Of a stretch of DNA of 64,000 bases, positions 1 through 7,382 are shown in pieces. The stretch is from Kitasatospora aureofaciens. GTDB taxonomy: Bacteria; Actinomycetota; Actinomycetes; Streptomycetales; Streptomycetaceae. The stretch's first letter is position 1. Each line of letters starts with the position of its first letter. The stretch spans positions 1-64,000 of the forward strand of contig JODU01000031.1 in assembly GCA_000720845.1 (NCBI GenBank), read 5' to 3'. The translations under genes were made by a program, and so were the position numbers. The notes below the pieces were generated by a model, which made no database searches, had not been told where the DNA came from, and saw only the letters and a list, made by a program, of their open reading frames with translations.

Positions 1-346
1 ACTCCGCCCGCACCTCGGTGAACGCCGTGATCGTCAGATTCCCCTCCGGAACCGTCACCGCGTCCGGATGCTCCGTCGGCACAATCCGCACCGCATACGG
101 ATTCGGCCCCGCCACCGCATCGGGTGTGCGCGGCGGAGCGAACGTCAGCTCCACCGTCCCCGTCGTCCCCGGATACAACCGCAACGTCTGCGGCTCCACC
201 GTCGTCCAGGGAGCCACATCCCCGACGGGCTCGAACCGGTACTCATCCACCACGTCACCGGTATTACGCACCCTCAGGCGCACACGCGTACTACTGCCGG
301 GGTCCACAGTCGCGGACGCGGGCTCCAGCGAAGTCCACAGGCTCAC
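1..346 (-). CDS. partial CIS-associated hypothetical protein (5' part)
   Basis: Reverse-strand frame opening at a GTG (346-344); an in-frame TAG lies four codons upstream at 358-356, so this GTG is the only practical start. The 115 visible residues begin SLWTSLEPASATVDPGSST and continue as a beta-rich segment with the pattern RLRVRNTGDVVDEY and LYPGTTGTVELTF. This resembles the immunoglobulin-like modules often found at the start of secreted or surface proteins. The gene runs off the left edge. In Streptomyces CIS loci a protein annotated only as hydrolytic or hypothetical sits at this place beside the DUF4157 gene; I infer the same here. No strong Shine-Dalgarno sequence is seen. The role in the CIS is unknown. 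Confidence 0.6.
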   Translation of the reverse strand, partial: MSLWTSLEPASATVDPGSSTRVRLRVRNTGDVVDEYRFEPVGDVAPWTTVEPQTLRLYPGTTGTVELTFAPPRTPDAVAGPNPYAVRIVPTEHPDAVTVPEGNLTITAFTEVRAE

Positions 347-436
347 ACGCCGACGCTACGGGTTATCCGACACGGCGTCAGCTCTTCGCAGGGCACACTG
401 CGTTGCCCCAAAGGGCCGTCGGTCCGGTGCCCGGGA

Positions 437-1168
437 CTAGTCCCCGTCCTCCACGTCGTCCGCGACCGCTCGCTGGGCGACGAGGGACGGGGCGAGGGTG
501 TCCCCGGCCTTGAAGGCCGCTCCGTCGTTCACCGCCGCGACCTCGGAACCCTGCCCCGGGTCCGTGACGGCGGGGCCGCCACCGCTCCCGCTGCCCGTCT
601 CCGTGATTCCCCTGCTGTTCTTGTCGAGGTGGCTGGCCTCGTGGGCGAGGATCTCCTCGTTGCCGATGGCGGACGGGCCGAGGAACACGTCCATACCGAT
701 CGTCATCGCCTCGGCCCCCATGGCCGCCGTCGCGCGCTGGGCGATCGGGTCCGTGTGCACGCGGGCACCGGCGAGGGCGGGATTCTGGTAGAACGGCACC
801 GCCTTGTCGAGGAAGGACCCGGGGAGCGACGAGCTGGACGTCCTCTTGGCCTCGTCCAGGAGCTGGTGCTGCCCCTCCGGGCTCCGGTCGTCGATCCCGT
901 CGTGCCCGCAGCCCGCGCCGTGCTGGTGCGAGCCGGGGTCGACGCGGCGCTGGACGGTGTGCCCGCAGCCCGGACCGTGCTGGTGCGCGTCCCGGGCGAC
1001 GACCCGCTGAACGGCGGCGTTGCCGGCGGAGCTCTGCAGCGCCAGGACCGCCGCCGGGGTCATGGGCGCTCCGCCGACTCCGGTGGTGGGGGCGGGCGTG
1101 GCCCGGTGCGGAGTGCGGCCGCCCCGGACGGCCAGCTGGTCGGCGGCTTCCTCGTGCGCGCGCACCAT
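437..1168 (-). CDS. DUF4157 (eCIS-core) protein, candidate CIS cargo
   Basis: 243-aa protein. The ATG at 1168 is preceded by a good GAAGGGAG ribosome site. From the N terminus: a short Pro/Ala leader, the motif LQSSAGNAAVQR at residues 44-55, two near-identical His/Cys blocks (HQHGPGCGH at 62-70 and HQHGAGCGH at 81-89), then the DUF4157 core at about 130-185. The core carries HEASH (176-180), which matches the HExxH-like signature of that family. DUF4157 is known as a marker domain of proteins coded inside extracellular or cytoplasmic contractile injection loci, often fused to toxins. Here no toxin domain follows; the C-terminal 50 residues are Gly/Ala/Asp-rich. The gene heads left, in the arm opposite to the structural operon. 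Cargo, protease or loading factor are all possible. Confidence 0.85.
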   Translation of the reverse strand: MVRAHEEAADQLAVRGGRTPHRATPAPTTGVGGAPMTPAAVLALQSSAGNAAVQRVVARDAHQHGPGCGHTVQRRVDPGSHQHGAGCGHDGIDDRSPEGQHQLLDEAKRTSSSSLPGSFLDKAVPFYQNPALAGARVHTDPIAQRATAAMGAEAMTIGMDVFLGPSAIGNEEILAHEASHLDKNSRGITETGSGSGGGPAVTDPGQGSEVAAVNDGAAFKAGDTLAPSLVAQRAVADDVEDGD

Positions 1169-1247
1169 GCGCTCCCTTCGACACCGGACGTGTGACCCTC
1201 AGCCTTACCGGAGCTTCCCCGCCGCCGACAGGTCTGCGCGGGCAACA

Positions 1248-1267
1248 CCGGGGGCAACGGCCCCCGG
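1248..1267 (-). terminator. GC hairpin after the coiled-coil gene
   Basis: Arms CCGGGGGC and GCCCCCGG around a 4-base loop, 35 bp past the stop of the coiled-coil gene and 80 bp before the DUF4157 start. No T-run follows, as is usual for Streptomyces terminators. It may reduce read-through between the two leftward genes. Confidence 0.5.
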
Positions 1268-1301
1268 GGTCCCACCGGACACGGCACGCGGTACACCGCG
1301 C

Positions 1302-4253
1302 TCAGAGCGAGCTGAGCTGTTTGGCGATCGCCTCTTCCCATTCCTTCTGCTGCTCGGGGTCGTTGAGGGATGCCAGCCACTCCTCCTCGTTCTTGTGGTT
1401 GTGGTCGCCCGGGCCGCACTTGAGCTCCTTGAGGAACTCACGTGCCTCGTCCCGGATGTCGTTGGGAACGTTCCTGCCCGCGGGAACGGCCGGTCCGGCT
1501 GCGACCGCGTAGATCTCCTGCGCCCTGAGCTGCCGCTTTCCCTGCTGGATGGAGTGCGTCACCATGGCCGCCTCCTTCCACGCGTCGCGCCTCCTGCCCC
1601 TCCTGCTCGTGCCGTCCTTGGACATCCTCGGCGCCTCGGACGCCTCGGGCGTCTCGGGGGCCTTGGACTCCTCGGTCCCCTCCTGGGCCGGCGTGGTGCG
1701 GGCGTAACGGTCCGGCTGGCGTACCGAGATGTAGCGCTTGTTGGCCTTCTTCACGCCCTTCTTGAGGGCGAGGCCGCCGAGGAACCCCGCCGTCAGACCG
1801 CCTGCGACACCGGGGGCGATACCGCCGGTGACCGCACCCGTGGCGGCGGCGATCGCCACGGCACCGGCTGCGATACGCGCGAGGTTGCCCGTCAGGTTGG
1901 CGAAGCGGTGCCCCAGTTTCCACTTCTTCTTGTGCACCACGTATTCCCGTGCACTGGCCATGTGCTCTCGCACCTCTGTCCTGAGGTTCTCGACGCGGGT
2001 CCGCCGCTCTTCGACGGCGTCCAGGGCCGCCGTCTCGGAGCCCTCCGCCGAGTCCCCCAGTCTGGACGCCGCCTGGGCCAGGTCGTCGGCGGCCCTGCCC
2101 AGGTCTTCCAGTACGTCCTGGAGCTTCCGGTCGCGCTTCGCGGCCACGTCGCTGAAGTGGTCCTTCAGCTTCTTGCGCTGGGCGTGGGTGTTCTTGATGA
2201 CCATGCTGTCGCGGCCCACGTGTATCGCCGAGAAGGAGATGGTGAGAGCACCGCCGGCATCTCCGAGCGCGGCCACCCCTCCCAGGTTCCCGGCGGTCTT
2301 CGTGCCGGTGTTGGCGATCTTCAGGACGTCGTTGGCGGCCATCTGGGAGCTGCTCGCCAGGCCGAGGGGCTTGCCCACATAGTTCTTTCGGTGCGCGTGG
2401 GAAGCCGGGCCCGACTCATGGCGCTTGGCGGACGCTTCCTTGATCGCCGCGATGTCGTTCACGGCCCCGGTCACGTCGCTGACGAGGTTGATCGGGTTCT
2501 CGACGTTCTGCTGGATCACCGTGTTGTGCGCTGTCCCGTGGTCCCCGTGCTTCATCACTTCCGACTGGACCGCCCCCGCGGGCGGCGCACTGCCGCGGAG
2601 CACCAGGGTGTCGGGGACGTCGGCCCACGGCTTGGTCTTGGCGGAGGCCTTCTTGACCGCGTGCCCGGTACCGTCGACCGCTCGCCCGACACCGCTGCGC
2701 GAGGCAGCCTCATCCGTCTTCCCGGCGCCCGCCGGTCCCGACTGCTCCACACCTTCGGTCGCGGTCTGGGCGGCCGGTTCCTTCCCCTTGGCCGTCTTGC
2801 CCTTGGCCGCCTTGTCCTCCGCCGCCTTCTGCTCCGCGGCCTTCTTCTCCGCCGCCCTCTTCTCGGCCTCCTCCGCGGCCAGTGCCGTCCTCGCCGTGTC
2901 TTCGGCCTTCCCGTGACGCAGCTGCCCCTGCGCCACGGCCGCCGCTCGCTGCCGGGCGTCGGCCGCCTCCTGCCCGAGGCGCGTCACCTCGGCGAGGGCG
3001 GCGTCTTGCTCCGTCTGCTTCTCCCCCGCGGTCTTCGCGTACCCGGCCGCTGCGGTCTGGGCCTTCTTGGCCTCGTCCTGGGCATCCTGCGCGGTCTTCT
3101 CGTGCTTGTCCGCCGCCCGCTCGGCGGTTTCGCGTGCCTCGGCCGCAGCCCTGGCCTTGCGGTCCAGCTTCGCCGCCAGCGCCACCGCCTCCCTGGCGCT
3201 CTCGTTCGCCTCGTCCCGGAGCCGGGCGGCCTCCTCCTGGGCCTCGTCCGCCTGCTTCCGCGCCGCACCGGCTCCCTCGGCCTCTTCGCTCCTCGCCTCC
3301 GCCTCTTCCCCGGCGGCCTTCACCCCCTTCAGTGCCTCGGCCAGTTCGACGGTCCGTTCCCTCATGACCGTCGCGAACTGCTCCTCGGACTCCGCCTCGG
3401 CCTCGGCCTCGGCCGCCTGCTCCTGCGCCGTGTTCTCGGCTTCCCCCGCCTGGCGCGCCGCTTCGTCGGCGTCCTTCAGCTGCGCCGCGGCCAGCTCCGC
3501 CTGGCGCGAGAACTGACGCACCTTTTCCTCGGCTTCAGCCTGACGCCTCCGGGCGTCCGCGATCGTCGCGGACAGTGTCTCCACCAAGTCCTCGGCGGTC
3601 TTGCGCTTCCGCTCGGCCTCCTCGGCCTCCCTCGCGAATTCATCCGCCTGCTCGCGGACCTCCTTGGCCGCCGCGCCCTTCTTCTCCGCGGTCGCGCCGT
3701 GCTTACCGGCCGCCTTGACGGATCTCCGCTGCTCCTTCGCCGCCGCCTTCGCGTCGCCCGTGAGGTCTCGTGCCTTGTCGAGCGACGCCTGCTCTCCCCG
3801 CTTCGCGGCCTCGACTTCCCCCTCGAGCGCGTCCGCCCTGCCCCGGGCGGCTGTCTCCTTCTTGCGTGCCTCGATCGCCGTCCCGGACAGGTTCCGCACC
3901 TCGGCCGCGGCGTCGGCCCGGGCCCGTGCGGCGTCCGAGACCTTCTTCTTCTGATCCGCCACCTCCTCCACGGCCGCCTGCTGCTCGGGCTCCGTCACCG
4001 GTGTGATCTGCAGGTCGTCCGGCGTCGACGAGGTCTGCCGTTCCGGTGCCGGGGCCTTGGGAAGCTGTGCCGTACCGGCCGCGCGCTGGATCGCCGTACC
4101 GGACCCGCGCTGGATGGCGGAGGCCACGGCGCGGTTACCCGCCGCGGCCTGGAGCGAGGCCAGGGGCGGTGACTGACGTGCCTGCGGGCGGGGCCGCGCC
4201 TGAGCGGCTCCCGCCGGACGGTGTCTCTGCGTGTGGTTCAAGCGGTCCGACAC
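1302..4253 (-). CDS. 983-aa coiled-coil protein with LQ..AGN motif, candidate CIS effector
   Basis: The GTG start at 4253 has AGGAGGGG seven bases upstream. Residues 34-43 read LQAAAGNRAV, the peptide seen in many proteins coded in eCIS loci, followed by two IQR tripeptides (47-49, 55-57). From about 85 to 480 the chain is almost pure Ala/Glu/Lys/Arg heptad sequence, a very long predicted coiled coil. A Ser/Lys-rich stretch follows. The C-terminal half has two Gly/Ala-rich hydrophobic zones, about 640-680 and 790-835; the second has glycine-zipper spacing suited to membrane insertion. No enzyme motif was recognised. It is divergent from the sheath gene and shares the upstream region with it. 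I infer an injected or lumen-loaded effector, possibly membrane-active; a structural tether is the alternative. Confidence 0.8.
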   Translation of the reverse strand: MSDRLNHTQRHRPAGAAQARPRPQARQSPPLASLQAAAGNRAVASAIQRGSGTAIQRAAGTAQLPKAPAPERQTSSTPDDLQITPVTEPEQQAAVEEVADQKKKVSDAARARADAAAEVRNLSGTAIEARKKETAARGRADALEGEVEAAKRGEQASLDKARDLTGDAKAAAKEQRRSVKAAGKHGATAEKKGAAAKEVREQADEFAREAEEAERKRKTAEDLVETLSATIADARRRQAEAEEKVRQFSRQAELAAAQLKDADEAARQAGEAENTAQEQAAEAEAEAESEEQFATVMRERTVELAEALKGVKAAGEEAEARSEEAEGAGAARKQADEAQEEAARLRDEANESAREAVALAAKLDRKARAAAEARETAERAADKHEKTAQDAQDEAKKAQTAAAGYAKTAGEKQTEQDAALAEVTRLGQEAADARQRAAAVAQGQLRHGKAEDTARTALAAEEAEKRAAEKKAAEQKAAEDKAAKGKTAKGKEPAAQTATEGVEQSGPAGAGKTDEAASRSGVGRAVDGTGHAVKKASAKTKPWADVPDTLVLRGSAPPAGAVQSEVMKHGDHGTAHNTVIQQNVENPINLVSDVTGAVNDIAAIKEASAKRHESGPASHAHRKNYVGKPLGLASSSQMAANDVLKIANTGTKTAGNLGGVAALGDAGGALTISFSAIHVGRDSMVIKNTHAQRKKLKDHFSDVAAKRDRKLQDVLEDLGRAADDLAQAASRLGDSAEGSETAALDAVEERRTRVENLRTEVREHMASAREYVVHKKKWKLGHRFANLTGNLARIAAGAVAIAAATGAVTGGIAPGVAGGLTAGFLGGLALKKGVKKANKRYISVRQPDRYARTTPAQEGTEESKAPETPEASEAPRMSKDGTSRRGRRRDAWKEAAMVTHSIQQGKRQLRAQEIYAVAAGPAVPAGRNVPNDIRDEAREFLKELKCGPGDHNHKNEEEWLASLNDPEQQKEWEEAIAKQLSSL

Positions 4254-4584
4254 GGACGATCCCCTCCTGACACCCCGTCACCGTCCCCGCCCGACGCGGG
4301 GCAGCGCCCCGGTGCGGCGGGACGGCGCGCCCCGGAACGGGGCTTGATCGCAAGATGACATCCTGGCGAACTGACAGTCGACACAAGACGTTGAATCAGA
4401 AACGCCGGGTGTCCGCCAGGGGTCTTCGAGGGGAAATACCGGGAGGCGGGGGGAGTCTGCCCCAATGGGCACGACCAGGGGCAAGGAACATGCCCCCGCT
4501 CCGGCACCCGGGGACGTTTCGGCGGCGGCAACGCGCGCGTGAGGCTGAGGGGCGTCCTGTCTCGTACCCCGAGGAGAGCAGAGC
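4254..4584. promoter_or_regulatory. divergent promoter region of the CIS locus
   Basis: 331 bp between the oppositely oriented coiled-coil and sheath genes with no convincing gene. It must hold promoters for both arms. The stretch 4343-4405 is the least GC-rich part and contains TTGA-type hexamers at 4347 and 4392, but no complete -35/-10 pair stands out. A GAGGAGAG ribosome site (4571-4578) serves the sheath gene. Confidence 0.5.
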
Positions 4585-6189
4585 ATGCCGTCCTACCTGT
4601 CGCCCGGCGTCTACGTCGAGGAGGTGGCCAGCGGCTCGCGCCCGATCGAGGGAGTGGGCACGTCGGTGGCGGCCTTCGTCGGTCTCGCCCCGACCGGCCC
4701 GCTGAACGAGCCCACGCTGGTGACCAACTGGACGCAGTACGTCGCGGCCTTCGGTGACTTCACCGGCGGGTACTACCTCGCGCACTCCGTCTACGGGTTC
4801 TTCAACAACGGCGGTTCCGCCGCCTACGTCGTCCGGGTCGGCGGTTCCGCCGAGGACGCCGCCGCCGACGGCTCGGTGAACGGCGCCGCCGCTCCCGCCG
4901 CCGTCACCGGCAGCACCGCCAAGGCGCTGCCCGCCGCCGAGCCCAAGCAGCTCGGCACGTTCGCCGTGACGGCCAACGCCGCCGGCCAGAGCGGCCCGCT
5001 GACCGTCGAGGTCGCCGACCCCGAGGGCGAGGGCCCCGCCGAGCGCTTCAAGCTGATCGTCAAGGACGGCGACAAGCCGGTCGAGACCTTCGACGTGAGC
5101 GCCAAGAAGGGCAACCGCTCCTACGTCGTCACGCAGGTCAAGGAGCGTTCCAAGCTCATCACCGTGACCGAGGCCGCGCCGTCCGCGCAGCTGGTCCGGC
5201 CTGAGAACCAGACCCTGACGCTGCCCGCGCCGCCGTCCGCCGCCCCCGCCGTTCCGGCCGGGCAGGCCGAGAGCGCGCACCCCGGGCCGGCCCAGTACCT
5301 CGGCGACTCCTCGGACCGCACCGGTTTCGGCGGCCTGGAGGCGATCGACGAGATCTCCATGGTCGCGGTGCCCGACCTGATGGCCGCCTACCAGCGCGGC
5401 GCGATCGACCTGGAGGCCGTCAAGGCCGTCCAGCTCGGTCTCATAGCCCACTGCGAGCTAATGGGCGACCGCGTCGCGATCATCGACCCGCCGCCCGCCC
5501 AGAACGCCCGCCAGATCCGCGTCTGGCGCCAGGAGACGGCCGGCTACGACTCCAAGTACGCCGCCCTGTACTACCCCTGGATCAAGTCCTTCGACCCGGC
5601 CACCGGCCAGTCCCGCCTGGTCCCGCCGAGCGGCCACGTCGCCGGCATCTGGGCCCGCAACGACTCCGAGCGCGGCGTGCACAAGGCCCCCGCCAACGAG
5701 GTCGTCCGCGGTGCCGTGGACCTGGAGCTGCAGATCACCCGCGGTGAGCAGGACCTGCTCAACCCGATCGGCGTCAACTGCATCCGCTCCTTCCCCGGCC
5801 GCGGCATCCGCGTCTGGGGCGCGCGCACCCTCTCCTCCGACCCGGCGTGGCGCTACCTGAACATCCGCAGGTACTTCAACTACCTGGAGGAGTCGATCCT
5901 GATCGGCACCCAGTGGGTGGTGTTCGAGCCGAACGACCACAACCTCTGGGCCCGCATCCGCCGCAACGTCTCGGCGTTCCTGGTCAACGAGTGGCGCAAC
6001 GGTGCCCTCTTCGGCCAGAGCCCCGACCAGGCCTACTACGTGAAGTGCGACGAGGAGACCAACCCGCCGGAGTCCGTCGACCTCGGCCGGGTCGTCTGCG
6101 AGATCGGCATCGCGCCGGTCAAGCCCGCCGAGTTCGTCATCTTCCGGCTCGCCCAGTTCTCCAGCGGCGGCGGCGAACTGGACGAGTAG
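4585..6189 (+). CDS. CIS contractile sheath protein
   Basis: 534 aa. The start MPSYLSPGVYVEEV is the classic beginning of phage-tail and CIS sheath proteins. The C-terminal part holds the sheath signature regions: AVPDLMAAYQRG, the AYDS/YAALYYPW segment, GVHKAPANE, LNPIGVNCIRSFPGRGIRVWGARTL and the RRYFNYLEESI helix region that packs on the tube. Residues about 88-245 form an Ala/Pro-bounded insertion domain that would face outward. The protein polymerises around the tube and contracts to drive it out. It is the first gene of the rightward operon, 52 bp before the tube gene, with GAGGAGAG upstream. One sheath gene only, as expected for Streptomyces CIS. From memory it corresponds to SCO4253. 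Confidence 0.95.
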   Translation: MPSYLSPGVYVEEVASGSRPIEGVGTSVAAFVGLAPTGPLNEPTLVTNWTQYVAAFGDFTGGYYLAHSVYGFFNNGGSAAYVVRVGGSAEDAAADGSVNGAAAPAAVTGSTAKALPAAEPKQLGTFAVTANAAGQSGPLTVEVADPEGEGPAERFKLIVKDGDKPVETFDVSAKKGNRSYVVTQVKERSKLITVTEAAPSAQLVRPENQTLTLPAPPSAAPAVPAGQAESAHPGPAQYLGDSSDRTGFGGLEAIDEISMVAVPDLMAAYQRGAIDLEAVKAVQLGLIAHCELMGDRVAIIDPPPAQNARQIRVWRQETAGYDSKYAALYYPWIKSFDPATGQSRLVPPSGHVAGIWARNDSERGVHKAPANEVVRGAVDLELQITRGEQDLLNPIGVNCIRSFPGRGIRVWGARTLSSDPAWRYLNIRRYFNYLEESILIGTQWVVFEPNDHNLWARIRRNVSAFLVNEWRNGALFGQSPDQAYYVKCDEETNPPESVDLGRVVCEIGIAPVKPAEFVIFRLAQFSSGGGELDE

Positions 6190-6241
6190 GCGGATCTCGC
6201 CCCCGCCCTTGTCCCACATCCTCTAGAAGGACAGCGAACCC

Positions 6242-6691
6242 ATGTCTCTCCCCAAACCCGAAGACGTACTCGTCGCACCGAATTTCGGTATCCAGATCGA
6301 CGGTGTGATGGTCGAGTACCTCAACTCGGTGTCGAACCTGCAGATCGAGCAGGACGTCATCAAGTACCAGCAGAACCAGGGCACGACCGGACGCAACAAC
6401 GTCACCCTGATGCCGGGCGTGGCCAAGGACGGCTCGGTCCAGGTCGAACGCGGTATGAGCCAGTCGTCGGTGTTCACCCAGTGGATCAACGACTCCATGG
6501 CGGGCCGGATGGCCACCGCCCGCAAGAACGCCACGATCATCGTGATGGACTACGAGGACAACCCGGTCAAGCGCTGGAACCTGCGCAACGCCTGGTGCAG
6601 CAAGGTCGTGGCGGGCACCCTGAAGGCGGGTGACACCAACGCGCTCACCGAGACCATCACCATCGTGTTCGAAGAACTGGTCGTCGAGTAA
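6242..6691 (+). CDS. CIS inner tube protein
   Basis: 149 aa, phage tail tube (gp19/Hcp-like) family of usual size. Recognisable are the opening beta strands APNFGIQIDGVMVEYLNSVSNLQIEQDVI, the segment NQGTTGRNNVTLMPG and the end LKAGDTNALTETITIVFEELVVE. Hexameric rings would stack inside the sheath. AGAAGGA precedes the ATG. Its TAA stop shares one base with the next gene's ATG (TAATG), so the two are translationally coupled. High abundance is expected for sheath and tube, and their place at the head of the operon fits that. Confidence 0.95.
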   Translation: MSLPKPEDVLVAPNFGIQIDGVMVEYLNSVSNLQIEQDVIKYQQNQGTTGRNNVTLMPGVAKDGSVQVERGMSQSSVFTQWINDSMAGRMATARKNATIIVMDYEDNPVKRWNLRNAWCSKVVAGTLKAGDTNALTETITIVFEELVVE

Positions 6692-7224
6692 TGCGCCGTA
6701 GTACTGCCAAGGCATCCGCCGCGGCACCCCAGACCGCGGCGGCGGGAGCGGACTTCCCCCGTTCGGCTCCCGCCGCCGCGCCCACGGAGGCGCCGGCCGG
6801 TTCTCCGGCCGGCCCTCCCGCCGGGCCCCCCGTCGACACCGCCCCGAGGCAGCAGTTGCAGACCGAGTTCCCCTTCGAGCTGCCGCGCGGGTACGTCGAC
6901 GAGTCGGGCACGGTGCACCGGGACGGCGTGATGCGCCTGTCGACGGCACGGGACGAGCTGATCCCGCTGCGCGACGTGCGGGTGCAGGAGAACCCGGCGT
7001 ACCTGTCGGTGGTGCTGCTCGGCCGGGTCATCACCCGGCTGGGCACGCTGGCGATGGTGCACGACGGCGTCGTGGAGAACATGTTCGCCTCCGACCTGGC
7101 GTTCCTCCAGGACTTCTACCGCCAGATCAACGCGGAGGGGCACACCCGCGCGGCCGTCCAGTGCCCGCACTGCTCGGAGCCCTTCGAGGTGGAACTCGGC
7201 GGGAGCCGCCTGGGGGAATCGTGA
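6691..7224 (+). CDS. CIS tail assembly protein with C-terminal CxxC
   Basis: 177 aa. After a 45-residue Ala/Pro-rich leader comes a compact domain starting FPFELPRGYVDESGTVHRDG, followed by MRLSTARDELIPLRD, and NPAYLSVVLLGRVITRLG. The C terminus has VQCPHCSEPFEVEL, half of a zinc-ribbon. Proteins of this pattern occur directly after the tube gene in many actinobacterial CIS and phage-tail loci, in the place where phages keep tail assembly chaperones. I infer an assembly role rather than a part of the mature particle. It overlaps the DUF6760 gene by four bases (GTGA). Confidence 0.75.
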   Translation: MRRSTAKASAAAPQTAAAGADFPRSAPAAAPTEAPAGSPAGPPAGPPVDTAPRQQLQTEFPFELPRGYVDESGTVHRDGVMRLSTARDELIPLRDVRVQENPAYLSVVLLGRVITRLGTLAMVHDGVVENMFASDLAFLQDFYRQINAEGHTRAAVQCPHCSEPFEVELGGSRLGES

Positions 7225-7379
7225 CGTACGCGACCGACCGGCTGCACGAGGAGATCGCGTACGTCGCCTACCACTTCCACTGGAGCCTGGAGGCGATCCT
7301 GGACCTGGAACACCAGGACCGCCGCCGGTACACGGACCAGATCGCGTCCCTCGTGACGCGAGGCACGGCGGAGGGCTGA
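7221..7379 (+). CDS. DUF6760 small CIS protein
   Basis: 52 aa, starting at the GTG in a GTGA overlap with the previous gene, which argues for coupled translation and fixes the start. Sequence: MTYATDRLHEEIAYVAYHFH, then WSLEAILDLEHQDRRRY, with a short tail. The pattern of a helical segment, aromatic YHFHW and LDLEHxDRRRY matches the DUF6760 family found after the tube/chaperone genes of CIS and some phages. In phages the equivalent place often holds the second half of the tail assembly chaperone. Function is inferred only from position. Confidence 0.8.
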   Translation: MTYATDRLHEEIAYVAYHFHWSLEAILDLEHQDRRRYTDQIASLVTRGTAEG

Positions 7380-7382
7380 TCA

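Noticed and set aside
1020..4172. 1050-codon open frame opposite the coiled-coil gene
   Set aside because: Low-complexity Leu/Arg/Gly sequence mirroring the Ala/Glu-rich coiled coil; no ribosome site and wrong codon bias.
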